Source of the DNA: JAEDHM01 sp964368645
GTDB taxonomy: Bacteria > Bacillota > Clostridia > Christensenellales > CAG-1252
NCBI GenBank assembly: GCA_964368645.1
Contig: CAYJBY010000001.1
Location: 124,001-188,000 of the forward strand
Direction: 5' to 3'
Length of the DNA: 64,000 nucleotides
Numbering within the stretch: position 1 is the first letter of the stretch; every line of letters starts with the position of its first letter. Under the pieces are notes generated by a model that was not told the DNA's origin, did not search any database, and saw only the letters and a list, made by a program, of their open reading frames with translations. Shown here in pieces: positions 41,566 to 51,244 of the stretch. The position numbers and the translations under genes were made by a program.

Positions 41566-42841
41566 GCAGTACGATTTTAGTTCGGTAAAAACAAAGGATA
41601 TACTCAACCGCGAGCTTACCTCCTACGGCGAGTACGAGCAGGCGGTGGACGGTATTCTTGCAGAGGTCAGGGAACGCGGAGACGCCGCGCTGTACGACTT
41701 TGGCGAGAGGTTCGACAAGGTGCGGCTTACCGCCCTTGAGGTGACGGAAGAGGAGTTTGCCGCGGCGGAAAAAGCCGTCGGAGCGGATTACAAGGCAATG
41801 CTCAACCGTTCCGCAGACAATATCCGCGCTTTCCACGCCGCACAAAGGAGAGAGGGCTTCGAGCTGAAAAAGGACGGAATAGTTTTAGGGCAGAGGATAA
41901 CGCCTATCGAGAACGTGGGCGTTTACGTACCGGGCGGCACGGCAAGCTACCCCTCCACGGTTTTGATGAACGTAATTCCTGCGAGGATAGCAGGAGTTAA
42001 AAATATTTATATGACCACGCCCCCCACCAAGGACGGCGCAATCAAGGCGGAAATCCTTGTGGCGGCAAGACTTGCAGGCGTTGACAAGGTTTTCAAAATC
42101 GGCGGCGCAGGCGCAATTGCGGCGTTAGCCTACGGCACGGAGAGCGTACCCAAGGTGGATAAAATCGTAGGTCCGGGTAACATTTTCGTGGCGTTAGCCA
42201 AAAAGAAGGTTTACGGCATAGTGGGTATCGATATGATAGCAGGCCCCAGTGAAATCCTTGTGGTGGCGGACAACACCGCTAATCCCGTATGGGTAGCGGC
42301 GGATATGCTTTCGCAGGCGGAACACGACAAGCTGGCAACGGCGGTTTTGGTTACGGACGACAAGGACTTAGCGGCAGGCGTTGCGGCAGAAATCGAAAGA
42401 CAGCTGCCCCTGTTACCAAGATACGAAATAGCGGCGGCGTCTATTGAGGTAAACGGCAAAATTTTGATTACCGACAGCATAGCTTCGGCAATAGAGGTTT
42501 CCAACGCCATAGCACCTGAACACTTGGAGTTGGCGGTCAAAGAGCCCTTCGCCCTCTTAAGCAAGGTGAAAAACGCAGGCTCGGTCTTTTTAGGACACTA
42601 CACGCCCGAAGCGTTGGGCGACTACTACGCAGGGCCAAACCACACTCTGCCCACAAGCGGCAGCGCAAGATTCGCCTCGCCCCTAGGCGTTGACGACTTT
42701 ATCAAGCGTTCGGCATATACCTGCTACGACCGCAACGCGCTGTCCAAGGCAAGTGCGGACGTTGCCGCCTTTGCCTTAAGCGAGGGCTTAACCGCACACG
42801 CAAAATCGGCAACGGTAAGGGAGAGTACGGACAATGAGTAA
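41558..42841 (+). CDS. hisD: Histidinol dehydrogenase
   Basis: A 427-aa zinc enzyme oxidising histidinol to histidine in two NAD-dependent steps. VPGGTASYPSTVLMNVIPA, VGPGNIFVALAKKKVYG, DMIAGPSEILVVAD, SQAEHDKLATAVL with zinc and catalytic residues, and the late AGPNHTLPTSGSARF are all present. It overlaps hisG by 8 bp and hisC by 8 bp. Confidence 0.96.
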   Translation: MIKQYDFSSVKTKDILNRELTSYGEYEQAVDGILAEVRERGDAALYDFGERFDKVRLTALEVTEEEFAAAEKAVGADYKAMLNRSADNIRAFHAAQRREGFELKKDGIVLGQRITPIENVGVYVPGGTASYPSTVLMNVIPARIAGVKNIYMTTPPTKDGAIKAEILVAARLAGVDKVFKIGGAGAIAALAYGTESVPKVDKIVGPGNIFVALAKKKVYGIVGIDMIAGPSEILVVADNTANPVWVAADMLSQAEHDKLATAVLVTDDKDLAAGVAAEIERQLPLLPRYEIAAASIEVNGKILITDSIASAIEVSNAIAPEHLELAVKEPFALLSKVKNAGSVFLGHYTPEALGDYYAGPNHTLPTSGSARFASPLGVDDFIKRSAYTCYDRNALSKASADVAAFALSEGLTAHAKSATVRESTDNE

Positions 42842-43937
42842 ATTCTTAAGCAAACGCTTTGCGGACTTAGAGCCCTACGTTCCGGGAGAACAGCCTAGGG
42901 ATAAGGCGTACGTTAAGCTGAACACCAACGAATCGCCCTATCCGCCCTCAAAGGCGGTAATCGACGCGCTAACCGAGAGCGAAATTTCCAATCTCAACCT
43001 GTATTCCGATCCAACTGTAACGGTTTTCCGCCTATCTGTCGCCGATTATTACAATAGGCAACTTGCAAAAAACGGCGCAGGCTTCGAGCTTTCCGCAGAT
43101 AACGTCTTCCCTGTCAACGGTTCGGACGAGGCGCTTGCCTTTATCTTCCAAGCCTTTTGCGACAAGGACAAGGGTATGGCGTGTCCGTCTGTTGGCTACG
43201 GCTGTTACCCCGTATTCTGCGGAGTGCAAGGGATACCCTTCAAGCCCGTACCCGTAAATGCGGATTTCTCGGTGAATACGGCACTTTTTAATGGTATTAC
43301 CCACAATATAACCATTGCTAACCCCAATGCGCAAACAGGACTTTTCCTGCCGCTTGCAAGGATTGAAGAGCTTTTGGCGGAGAATCCCGACAGACTTGTG
43401 GTTATAGACGAGGCTTATTGCGATTTCGGCGGCGAAAGCGCGGTAAAACTGCTTAATTCCTATGACAATCTGATAGTGGTTCAAACCCTCTCAAAGTCCA
43501 GACAATTAGCAGGCGCAAGAGTCGGATTTGCCCTTGCCTCCGAACAAATCGTAGCCGATCTTAACGCAATGCGCTTTAGCTTTAACCCCTACAACGTCAA
43601 CCGCCTAAGCACAATTGCGGCGGCTAAGGCGATGGAGGACGAAAACTACTTCGAGCAAACCAGAGCGGAGATTATCGCCACAAGAGAGGACGCAAAAAAA
43701 CGGCTGATTTCCTTAGGCTTCGAGGTTACGGACTCGCTTTCCAACTTCGTGTTGGCTACGCGCTGTGATATAGGCGGCAAGGAGCTGTACCTTAAGCTAA
43801 AGGAAAAGGGCGTTTTGGTGCGGTTTTTAAGTGACGTGCCGCTACGCAATTCTGTCCGAATAACCATAGGCTCAAAAGCCCAAATGTCCGTATTGTTCGA
43901 GAAAATCGAGGAAATCTTAAAGGAGAAAGGATTATGA
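42834..43937 (+). CDS. hisC: Histidinol-phosphate aminotransferase
   Basis: A 367-aa PLP enzyme converting imidazole-acetol phosphate and glutamate to histidinol phosphate. Seen: VKLNTNESPYPPSKAV, the PLP-pocket NPNAQTGLFLPL, VIDEAYCDFGG, the Schiff-base lysine in TLSKSRQLAGARVGFAL, and VRFLSDVPLRNSVRITIG. Overlaps hisB by four bases. Confidence 0.95.
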   Translation: MSKFLSKRFADLEPYVPGEQPRDKAYVKLNTNESPYPPSKAVIDALTESEISNLNLYSDPTVTVFRLSVADYYNRQLAKNGAGFELSADNVFPVNGSDEALAFIFQAFCDKDKGMACPSVGYGCYPVFCGVQGIPFKPVPVNADFSVNTALFNGITHNITIANPNAQTGLFLPLARIEELLAENPDRLVVIDEAYCDFGGESAVKLLNSYDNLIVVQTLSKSRQLAGARVGFALASEQIVADLNAMRFSFNPYNVNRLSTIAAAKAMEDENYFEQTRAEIIATREDAKKRLISLGFEVTDSLSNFVLATRCDIGGKELYLKLKEKGVLVRFLSDVPLRNSVRITIGSKAQMSVLFEKIEEILKEKGL

Positions 43938-44524
43938 GAAACGCAGTAATCAACAGAAAAACCAAGGAAACCGACGTCACACTTACGCTTAACCTTGACG
44001 GCAGCGGCACGTATTCCATAGACTCGGGCTGTAATTTTCTTAACCATATGCTGGAGCTGTTTACAAAGCACGGCAATTTTGACCTGACTCTTACCTGTAA
44101 GGGCGATACCGAGGTAGATATGCACCACTCGGTAGAGGATATAGGTATTTGCTTGGGCAAGGCGTTCAAAGCCGCTTTAGGCGACAAAAAGGGGATTAAC
44201 AGATACGGCGACATTATCCTGCCTATGGACGAAGCCCTGATTTTGACAGCGTTGGATTTCAGCGGTAGGGATTATCTCAATTTCGACGTGACCTTTCCCG
44301 TGGATTACAGAGTGGGCGATTTGGATACAGAGCTTATCAAGGAATTCTTTTTCGGTTTTACACGCAACGCAGAGCTGACTCTCCACGTTAAGAAGCTGGC
44401 AGGCAACAACGTACACCATATTGCTGAGGGCATTTTCAAGGCTTTTGCTCGTGCGCTTAAGAAAGCGGTGGCGATAGATCCTGCCTGCGCGGACGTTTTA
44501 CCCTCCACAAAGGGCGTTCTATGA
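43934..44524 (+). CDS. hisB: Imidazoleglycerol-phosphate dehydratase
   Basis: A 196-aa manganese dehydratase. The His-rich metal sites are NHMLELFTKHGNFDL, DMHHSVEDIGICLG and NNVHHIAEGIFKAFARAL. It contains only the dehydratase; the histidinol-phosphatase domain found in some HisB proteins is absent and no hisN/hisK is in the window. Confidence 0.96.
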   Translation: MRNAVINRKTKETDVTLTLNLDGSGTYSIDSGCNFLNHMLELFTKHGNFDLTLTCKGDTEVDMHHSVEDIGICLGKAFKAALGDKKGINRYGDIILPMDEALILTALDFSGRDYLNFDVTFPVDYRVGDLDTELIKEFFFGFTRNAELTLHVKKLAGNNVHHIAEGIFKAFARALKKAVAIDPACADVLPSTKGVL

Positions 44525-45120
44525 TTGCGGTTATCGACTACGGCGTAGGCAACCTATACTCCCTTGTCTGCTCCCTAAACCATATCGGCGCGGAAGCGGT
44601 TGTCACCTCGGATATAGAGGTTATCCGCTCCTCGGACAAGATTATTCTTCCGGGAGTGGGGGCTTTCGCAGACGCAAGGGCAAAACTCAACGACACAGGG
44701 CTGATACCCACCCTTAACGCAGAGGTTAAGTCGGGGAAACCCCTGCTAGGTATCTGCTTGGGTATGCAAATGCTGTACGAGCGTAGCTACGAATACGGCT
44801 GTCACGAGGGTTTGGGCTACATTAAGGGCGAGGTTGTACCCTTCAAACTGCCTGCTGAGCTAAAAGTTCCGCATATGGGTTGGAATTCCCTCAACCTCCT
44901 AAAGCCCTGTCCGCTGACCAAGTACGTAACGGACGGCGACTACGTTTATTTTGTACACAGTTATTACGCCGCAATCGGCGAAAACACCGTAGCCTCCGCA
45001 GAATACGGAGTCGGCGTTACGGCGATAACCCAGAACGGCAACGTGTTCGGCACCCAATTTCACCCAGAAAAAAGCGGAGAAACGGGGTTAAATATACTAC
45101 GGGCATTTCAAGAGCTATAA
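44521..45120 (+). CDS. hisH: Imidazole glycerol phosphate synthase glutaminase subunit
   Basis: A 199-aa class I glutamine amidotransferase. IAVIDYGVGNLYSL opens the domain, KPLLGICLGMQMLYE carries the nucleophile Cys, and TQFHPEKSGETGL the His and Glu. It feeds ammonia to HisF encoded two genes later. Overlaps hisB by four bases. Confidence 0.96.
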   Translation: MIAVIDYGVGNLYSLVCSLNHIGAEAVVTSDIEVIRSSDKIILPGVGAFADARAKLNDTGLIPTLNAEVKSGKPLLGICLGMQMLYERSYEYGCHEGLGYIKGEVVPFKLPAELKVPHMGWNSLNLLKPCPLTKYVTDGDYVYFVHSYYAAIGENTVASAEYGVGVTAITQNGNVFGTQFHPEKSGETGLNILRAFQEL

Positions 45121-45144
45121 ATAGCAAAAATATCGGAGCTTACT

Positions 45145-45855
45145 ATGAAAATTTATCCTGCAATAGACATACGCAACGGTAAAGCGGTACGGCTTTTAAG
45201 AGGCGATTACAATAAGGAAACGGTTTACGACTCCGATCCGCTGACGGTCGCTCTCGGTTTTTTTGCCAAGGGAGCAAGTCACTTGCACCTAGTGGACTTA
45301 GACGGAGCGGCAAGCGGCAACACGGACAACCGAGCCTTAATCGAGAGAATTGTCGGAGCTTACGGAGCTTTTGTGGAAATCGGCGGCGGTATCCGCACCC
45401 TGAAAGCGGCGGAAGATTACGTTAATAGCGGAGCAAAAAGGATAATACTTGGTTCGGCGGCATACGAGAATCCGCGGCTTTTAGCGAACTGCCTTGACAA
45501 GCTGGGCGACAAGGTTGCCGTAGGCGTGGACGCTATCAACGGACTGGTGGCTATTCACGGTTGGAAGACCGTCACCGACCTCAACGCCTTCGAGTTCTGC
45601 GACAAGCTTTATTCTCAAGGCGTAAAAACCGTGATATATACGGACATTTCCAAAGACGGCGCAATGTGCGGACCTAACTTTGAGGCGTACAACGTACTGG
45701 CAAAAACCAACCTTAATATTATCGCTTCGGGGGGCGTTAGCTCGCTAGACGACCTAGCCCGTCTTAAGACAAGCGGCGTATTCGGCGCGATACTTGGCAA
45801 ATCGCTGTACGAGGGGGCAATCGACTTAACCGACGCCCTCAAGCTGGAGGATTAG
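45145..45855 (+). CDS. hisA: ProFAR isomerase
   Basis: A 236-aa TIM-barrel isomerase. YPAIDIRNGKAVRLLRGDY includes the first catalytic Asp, VEIGGGIRTLKAAEDY a phosphate site, and YTDISKDGAMCGPN the second catalytic Asp. It starts 24 nt after hisH, with a weak GGAG upstream. Confidence 0.95.
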   Translation: MKIYPAIDIRNGKAVRLLRGDYNKETVYDSDPLTVALGFFAKGASHLHLVDLDGAASGNTDNRALIERIVGAYGAFVEIGGGIRTLKAAEDYVNSGAKRIILGSAAYENPRLLANCLDKLGDKVAVGVDAINGLVAIHGWKTVTDLNAFEFCDKLYSQGVKTVIYTDISKDGAMCGPNFEAYNVLAKTNLNIIASGGVSSLDDLARLKTSGVFGAILGKSLYEGAIDLTDALKLED

Positions 45856-45856
45856 T

Positions 45857-46615
45857 ATGCTGGCAAAAAGGATAATTCCCTGCTTAGACGTGAGAAACGG
45901 ACGCGTAGTCAAGGGTACGAATTTCGCAGGCTTAAAGGACGTGGAAAGTCCTGTAAAACTAGCGGAATTTTATAACGAATCGGGAGCGGACGAGCTGGTT
46001 TTTTACGATATAACCGCCTCAAGCGAGGGGCGTAAGCTGTTCACCGATACGCTTACGGAAGCCGCGTCCAAGATTTTTATTCCCTTAACGGTAGGGGGCG
46101 GCATTGGCGGCATAGAGGACTTTGACAGAGTTCTGAAATGCGGCGCGGACAAGGTCAGCGTCAACAGCGGCGCAATAAGGAACCCGTCACTGGTAGGCGA
46201 GGCGGCAAAAAAGTACGGCAATCAGTGCGTAGTGCTTTCTATGGACGTCAAGCTGATAGACGGGCGGTATATGATTTTCGCCAAGGGCGGCAGGGAGTAC
46301 ACGGGCATTGCCGCTTTGGAATGGGCGCACCGCGGTCAGGAGGAGGGCGCAGGCGAACTGGTAGTCAACAGCATAGACACGGACGGCGTTAAAGGCGGCT
46401 TTGACGCAGATATGCTTAACGCCATAGGTTCAAGAGTTTCTATCCCCGTAATCGCCTCGGGCGGCGCAGGCAAAAAAGAGGATTTTTTGACTCTTTTCAA
46501 GGAAGTACCCTGTGCGGACGCAGGCTTGGCGGCAAGCATCTTCCACTATAAGGAGTTGAGTATTAAAGAGTTAAAAACCTACCTCGCGGCTAACGGAGTG
46601 GCGGTAAGGCTATAG
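45857..46615 (+). CDS. hisF: Imidazole glycerol phosphate synthase cyclase subunit
   Basis: A 252-aa TIM-barrel partner of HisH. RIIPCLDVRNGRVVKG holds catalytic Asp11, LTVGGGIGGIEDF a phosphate loop and NSIDTDGVKGGFDADML the second catalytic Asp. Starts one base after hisA. Confidence 0.96.
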   Translation: MLAKRIIPCLDVRNGRVVKGTNFAGLKDVESPVKLAEFYNESGADELVFYDITASSEGRKLFTDTLTEAASKIFIPLTVGGGIGGIEDFDRVLKCGADKVSVNSGAIRNPSLVGEAAKKYGNQCVVLSMDVKLIDGRYMIFAKGGREYTGIAALEWAHRGQEEGAGELVVNSIDTDGVKGGFDADMLNAIGSRVSIPVIASGGAGKKEDFLTLFKEVPCADAGLAASIFHYKELSIKELKTYLAANGVAVRL

Positions 46616-46619
46616 GCGG

Positions 46620-46860
46620 TAAGTAACACGGACTAACCGCGATTACTGAAAACCAACCACGTGGCACTTAACCATTGACTAACTACGATTACAGCTATTT
46701 AATCACACGGCAAATAACCACGAACTAACTTAGCTTACGGTTTTTCAATCTCACAGCAAGCACGGACTAACCACGATTACTGCTATTTAACCACACGGCA
46801 AGCAAAAAAGTTTGCTACAAAAATTACTTCCCTTTACTTAACGGTAAAAGTAACTTCAAT
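46620..46860. repeat. Direct repeats between hisF and hisIE
   Basis: GACTAACYRCGATTACWG recurs at about 46631, 46677 and 46764; the last two extend into GCTATTTAAYCACACGGCAA. No gene or promoter is supported. This spacer interrupts an otherwise overlapping operon. Confidence 0.75.
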
Positions 46861-46917
46861 ACGATTTACGGACTGCACGCAACAATTCAGCGCGGCGGCG
46901 CAACATAGGAGATAATT

Positions 46918-47565
46918 ATGATTACATTGGAACAACTGAAATTCGACGCTAACGGTTTAATCCCTGCGGTAGTCACCGACTACTACACCAAGGAAGTGTT
47001 GACCGTAGCTTATATGAATGCCGAAAGCCTGAAAATCAGTATGGAAAAGGGCTTGACCTGTTTTTGGAGCCGTTCTCGCAAGGAGCTGTGGCTCAAGGGC
47101 GAAACCAGCGGCAACTATCAGCACATAGTGGCGATAACCGCGGACTGCGATTACGATGCACTGACCGTTGAGGTTGTCAAGGACGGACCTGCTTGTCATC
47201 TGGGCGAGGAAAGCTGTTTTCATAACGCGCTATGGGTGTCGTCGGAGCTGAAACAATTTTCTCTTAACGGACTTTACGAGCTTATTGCAGGGCGCAAAAC
47301 CAACCCCAAGGAAGGCAGTTACACCACCTATCTGTTTGAAAAGGGTATCGACAAAATACTCAAAAAGGTAGGCGAGGAGTGTACCGAGGTAATCGTTGCA
47401 GGCAAGGGCGGCGACAAAACCGAAACCACCTTTGAAATCGCGGACTTGGTATATCACACAATGGTGTTGATGGTGCAAAGCGGCATAGGGATTAACGACG
47501 TTATCGACGAGTTGGCAAAACGCCACGTTATCGACAAAAAGGTCAAGCAGGAAACCCTTAAATAA
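46918..47565 (+). CDS. hisIE: Bifunctional PRAMP cyclohydrolase / PRATP pyrophosphohydrolase
   Basis: A 215-aa fusion. The HisI part shows LTVAYMNAESLKISMEKGLTCFWSRSRKELW and the zinc-binding CDYDALTVEV and HLGEESCFHN; the HisE part, from about 110, shows KEGSYTTYLFEKGIDKILKKVGEECTEVI and the metal-binding ADLVYHTMVLM. It does steps two and three of the pathway. AGGAG precedes the ATG. Confidence 0.95.
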   Translation: MITLEQLKFDANGLIPAVVTDYYTKEVLTVAYMNAESLKISMEKGLTCFWSRSRKELWLKGETSGNYQHIVAITADCDYDALTVEVVKDGPACHLGEESCFHNALWVSSELKQFSLNGLYELIAGRKTNPKEGSYTTYLFEKGIDKILKKVGEECTEVIVAGKGGDKTETTFEIADLVYHTMVLMVQSGIGINDVIDELAKRHVIDKKVKQETLK

Positions 47566-47724
47566 CCGCGGCTTTTCCAGTTCTGTACCCCCACACGGAG
47601 TGAGCATAAAAAACCTAGTCCGAGTTGTGCGCCCATACGGAGAAGGTAGCAATTTCAGCCTTAGCCAACGCGAGAGGGCAAGCCTATCCTTCGAAAAGGT
47701 GGGATAGAAAAGGCTTTTTCTTAA

Positions 47725-47980
47725 CCTAATCGGTATTGGATAAAATTGAGTTTATCCGCAATCACTGTCGGATAAAAATGCTTGTCCGCAATTATAATCA
47801 AGGTTTATAGACAAGGGTTTATCTTTAATCAAGGTTGATAAAGACATTTATCTTCTATCACTGTCGGGTATAGGGATTTATTTTCAATCAATTTTAGATA
47901 AAGGCGTTTATCTTCTATCACTGTCGGATAAAGGTGTCTATCTTTAATCACTGTCGGATAAAGACGTTTATCTTCCATCA
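47725..47980. repeat. Tandem array of GATAAA-N4-TTTATC mini-palindromes
   Basis: About eight units of roughly 30 bp on the pattern GGATAAAGRCGTTTATCTTC followed by TATCACTGTC. Most units contain a short inverted repeat GATAAA...TTTATC with a 4-6 nt centre. The array ends directly at the terminator at 47981. No coding frame. Confidence 0.85.
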
Positions 47981-48017
47981 AAAAAGTCCGTATCGTATCG
48001 TCGATAACGGACTTTTT
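47981..48017. terminator. Bidirectional terminator between hisIE and the esterase gene
   Basis: Arms AAAAAGTCCGT (47981-47991) and ACGGACTTTTT (48007-48017) with a 15-nt loop, A/T tails on both sides. Confidence 0.9.
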
Positions 48018-48062
48018 GTTATGCTAAGTTGTGGGTTAATGGATAGTGATAGAGAATTAGGG

Positions 48063-48953
48063 TTAATTAAGGTGCGCCTTAAAGAACTCCACCATTCCGC
48101 CGTTGACCTTTTTTGCCTCCTCGTGGTCGGGATAGAGAATATTGTAAACGTGCTCTAAGGTATCCCCCTCAACGATAGGCTCCGACAGGAAGAACAGCTT
48201 GCAGTCCGCGCCCTTAGCTTTTAGCTCCTCGTAATAGGAGAGGGTGAATTTGTGCAGGAAGTCATCGCGTCCGGAAATCAGCGTGCAGGGTATCATCGGA
48301 GTAGGCAGTGAGGTGTCGAAGTCCAAAGCCTTAAAGTAAGGACTGCGCTTATAGCCCTTGCCGACTATCTCGCGGAAGTAAAGTCCTGCGCCGAAGAACA
48401 TCATTTTAGAGGGAGCAAGTGCGCCGCAGGTAAAGTTGACCGCGCGGAAGTTAAGGGTGGGCTTAACGCCGAAAAGCTCCTGTCTTTCCTTACTTGCCAT
48501 AATATTGACGGTTAAAGCCGCAAGGTGTCCGCCTGCGGAGTCACCGGTCAAAAATGCGTTATTGAGGTCAAATCCGTACTCGTCCGCCAGCTCCGCCACC
48601 TTAGCGTACAGCGCGAAAACGTCTTTCACCTGCTCGTCAAAGCTGACCTCGAAAGCCAGTCGATAGGAAAAACTCACCACGGCAAAGCCCTGAAGAGCCA
48701 GCCATCTGTCGTAGAAGCGGTTAAGCTCCTTATCGCCGTACCACCAGCCGCCGCCGTGAATGTCCACGATTACAGGCAGCTTGCCCTCTACGCCGGTGGG
48801 GCGATAGACGTTAAGCAGTCTTGCAGGAGTGCCGCCTTCGGCATAAGGAATATCCTTAACAACGGTAACGCCCTCAGCCTCGGTCAAGGTCGCCATACGC
48901 TTGGTGTCGTTGGTATCTGCGATTTTGCAAAACATCTTACCAAATAATTTCAT
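48063..48953 (-). CDS. Alpha/beta-hydrolase esterase, HSL-like
   Basis: A 296-aa hydrolase. The oxyanion motif is VIVDIHGGGWWYGD, the nucleophile elbow LTGDSAGGHLAAL, with a probable Asp in SGRDDFLHKF and His in LEHVYNILYPD. The family cleaves small esters, often acetyl or aryl esters, or acetylated sugars. No signal peptide. GAGGAG precedes the ATG. Confidence 0.85.
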   Translation of the reverse strand: MKLFGKMFCKIADTNDTKRMATLTEAEGVTVVKDIPYAEGGTPARLLNVYRPTGVEGKLPVIVDIHGGGWWYGDKELNRFYDRWLALQGFAVVSFSYRLAFEVSFDEQVKDVFALYAKVAELADEYGFDLNNAFLTGDSAGGHLAALTVNIMASKERQELFGVKPTLNFRAVNFTCGALAPSKMMFFGAGLYFREIVGKGYKRSPYFKALDFDTSLPTPMIPCTLISGRDDFLHKFTLSYYEELKAKGADCKLFFLSEPIVEGDTLEHVYNILYPDHEEAKKVNGGMVEFFKAHLN

Positions 48954-48964
48954 AATCCGCTCCT

Positions 48965-48997
48965 CAAAAAAGAATATCCGCAGTTAAACTGCGGATA
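48965..48997 (-). terminator. Terminator of the small membrane-protein gene
   Basis: A perfect 11-bp stem (TATCCGCAGTT / AACTGCGGATA, 48975-48997) followed on the minus strand by TTCTTTTTTG. It overlaps the transcription start of the esterase gene. Confidence 0.85.
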
Positions 48998-48998
48998 C

Positions 48999-49027
48999 AT
49001 TATATCATACTTATCCTTGTTTTGCAA
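48999..49027 (-). promoter_or_regulatory. Promoter of the esterase gene
   Basis: TTGCAA (49022-49027), 17-nt spacer and TATAAT (48999-49004) on the minus strand. The predicted start near 48992 is inside the first arm of the upstream gene's terminator, so transcripts made here should not fold the full hairpin. Confidence 0.65.
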
Positions 49028-49086
49028 TACGCTTATCGTTTAGTTTCCTTGAGGTTTGAGCCTTAACTCTCACCGTAAGACGGGGA

Positions 49087-49401
49087 TTAACCTATGGCAA
49101 CGTACACCGTTTCGCCGTCGGTAATCACGTAGGTGTAGCCATCGGGATACACAACTTGGTGTTTTTCGGTGGACTCGCTGTCCGCCTGCTCATAAATCAC
49201 CAAACTCTTTTGACCTGCGGGGCTGTACGCTGTGGGTAACGTATCGCTGTCGCTGAACGAGAACGCGGTTTTTAATTTCATAAACGCGCCTTCCTCGTGA
49301 TCGGCAAACATACAAAGGAAAGTAATTACCGCTACTACCGCCACGATACATACCGTCAACCCGATAACTAATTTTTTATAACCTTTATTAGTGGTGCTCA
49401 T
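49087..49401 (-). CDS. Small single-pass membrane protein
   Basis: A 104-aa protein with one N-terminal membrane helix (about 10-31, KLVIGLTVCIVAVVAVITFL) and a 70-residue soluble part outside, containing Ser/Asp-rich segments and DGYTYVITDGETVYVAIG. AAGGAGG precedes the ATG. No family recognised; it has its own terminator. Confidence 0.65.
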   Translation of the reverse strand: MSTTNKGYKKLVIGLTVCIVAVVAVITFLCMFADHEEGAFMKLKTAFSFSDSDTLPTAYSPAGQKSLVIYEQADSESTEKHQVVYPDGYTYVITDGETVYVAIG

Positions 49402-50050
49402 TAGTGGTTACCTCCTTGTTAAGTAATTTTGCCCCGTTTTCCTGTCTTCTACTTATATTATATTATTGACGTGCGCGTTAAAGTCAATACGGGTTTTTAA
49501 TAATTTCTTAACTTTGACTTAATTTTTAATTACTCAACTATCGTAAAAAAGGCACTTCTATCCTTTTTTAGCCCAAAACCCCGATTCTACCCCTGCAACC
49601 GCTTCCACCCCTACCACTTTCCGCTTACTCCACCGATACCACCGTTTCCCCTGTACCACCGCTAACGCCCATTCCGATTATTTCTCTTTTACCCCCTATT
49701 CACGGTTTCCAATATTACCACCCTTTACGCTACACTTTCTGCCCCGTTACCACCGCTAACGACTATTCCAACTATTTCTCTTTTACCACCTATTCACGGT
49801 TTCCAATATTACCACCCTTTACGTTACACTTTCTGCCCCCGTTACCACCGATACCACCTTTACCACTTTGTTCACCTCTGCTACCATTCCTCTTTATCCT
49901 TATATTTAATTATTAAGATACGGCTTTTCTCGACTTAGTTCTTCTCGGCTTAATTCTTCTTTGTTCGGATTTCCTCGTTTTGTTTTTTTCTTTTTTCTTC
50001 TCCGTTTGCCCTTAAAGCGAAGCTGATTTTACTTTCATTTTCCATTGACC
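49402..50050. repeat. Pyrimidine-rich spacer with TACCACC repeats
   Basis: From about 49560 to 49885 the plus strand repeats TACCACC and CCGTTACCACCGCTAACG. A block of about 80 bp (starting GCTAACGRCTATTCC and ending TACACTTTCTGCCCC) is present twice, at about 49662-49745 and 49758-49838. The rest (49900-50030) is T/C-rich with CTTCTCGGCTTAATTCTTCT words. No gene. Confidence 0.75.
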
Positions 50051-50079
50051 TTGAGTTTCCTTTCCCAATCTGCTATAAT
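50051..50079 (+). promoter_or_regulatory. Promoter of the second alpha/beta-hydrolase gene
   Basis: TTGAGT (50051-50056), 17-nt spacer and TATAAT (50074-50079); AAGGAG follows at 50094-50099. Confidence 0.65.
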
Positions 50080-50106
50080 TGATTTACAGAAAGAAGGAGC
50101 CGACTT

Positions 50107-51075
50107 ATGGATTACGTAATTGACAGCCGTGATATTATTACGGTTAAAGGCACAAAATACTATCTTCGTATCCGCACCTGCAACGCGTCCAATCCCGTAG
50201 TGCTGTTTTTGCACGGCGGTTGCGGAAGCCCCGACAGGGCGCAGGTTATGAAGTATCAATCCCCCCTTGCGGAACATTTCACACTGGTAGCTTTTGACCA
50301 ACGGGGAGCAGGGCTTGCCTATAACAGAAAGGAAGCGCGAAGCTTAGACCTCACAAAAGAGATTTACGTTGCCGACGTATTTAACGTAGTGTGTTACTTG
50401 AAAGATAGATTTAAGCAGGATAAGGTAATAATAGTAGGGCACTCCTTCGGCTCGACGCTGGGCGTTTGGTACGCACAGCAATATCCCGAAACACTCAGGG
50501 CTTACGTGGGCATAGGGCAGTGCGTTGACTATGTGGAAAACGAAAAGCAATCCTATGACTGGACGCTTAACGAGGCTCGCCGAATCAACGACGCGAAGTC
50601 AGTCCAAACCTTGGAAGCAATCGGCGCACCACTTGCTAACGGCAGATACGATGGCGACCACCTTAGCTGTCTTATCAAGCAAAGAGCGGTACTGCACAAG
50701 TTAGGCGGTGCGACCTACGCTAACCGCAGACCTTATTGGCAGGAACTGCTTTTCCACGAATTGCCGATAATGGTTAAGGAATACAACCTTATAGGGCTGA
50801 TAAAATACGTTAAGGGCTTGACTTACAGCCCGAAAACCACCCTAGGCAACACCAACCCCGATTTTTTGAACACGGCAAAGGAGCTGTCGATTCCCGTTTA
50901 TCTTCTGTTGGGGCGGCACGACTTCAATTGCCCCGTGACGTTAGCGGAACAATGGTACAATCAATTAACCGCACCCGACAAAAAACTGATATATTTTGAA
51001 AATTCCGCCCACTCGCCCCAATGGGAAGAGCCGCAACAATGGAACGCCGCCTTTACCGCGCTGTTTTGCAATTAA
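50107..51075 (+). CDS. Alpha/beta-hydrolase, proline iminopeptidase-like
   Basis: A 322-aa hydrolase. VVLFLHGGCGSPDRAQ and VAFDQRGAGLAYNR are the oxyanion and DQRG segments typical of the prolyl iminopeptidase (S33) group; the nucleophile elbow is IVGHSFGSTLGVW; Asp is in LLGRHDFNCPV and His in ENSAHSPQWEEP. It may remove N-terminal residues from peptides or hydrolyse another small substrate. Single gene. Confidence 0.85.
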   Translation: MDYVIDSRDIITVKGTKYYLRIRTCNASNPVVLFLHGGCGSPDRAQVMKYQSPLAEHFTLVAFDQRGAGLAYNRKEARSLDLTKEIYVADVFNVVCYLKDRFKQDKVIIVGHSFGSTLGVWYAQQYPETLRAYVGIGQCVDYVENEKQSYDWTLNEARRINDAKSVQTLEAIGAPLANGRYDGDHLSCLIKQRAVLHKLGGATYANRRPYWQELLFHELPIMVKEYNLIGLIKYVKGLTYSPKTTLGNTNPDFLNTAKELSIPVYLLLGRHDFNCPVTLAEQWYNQLTAPDKKLIYFENSAHSPQWEEPQQWNAAFTALFCN

Positions 51076-51244
51076 GCGGTTGGAATTATATTAAATCACC
51101 CTTATTTTCCTTTGATTAGGTTGCGCGTATAAGCCTAACAAAGATTTTTCGCCCGTCTTAACTTACATTAGTCACTGCGCCGATTAAGTTTTTGCGCTAC
51201 ACGTGCTTGCTATATTTTGATATTCCAACTCCACGTCTTTCTTG

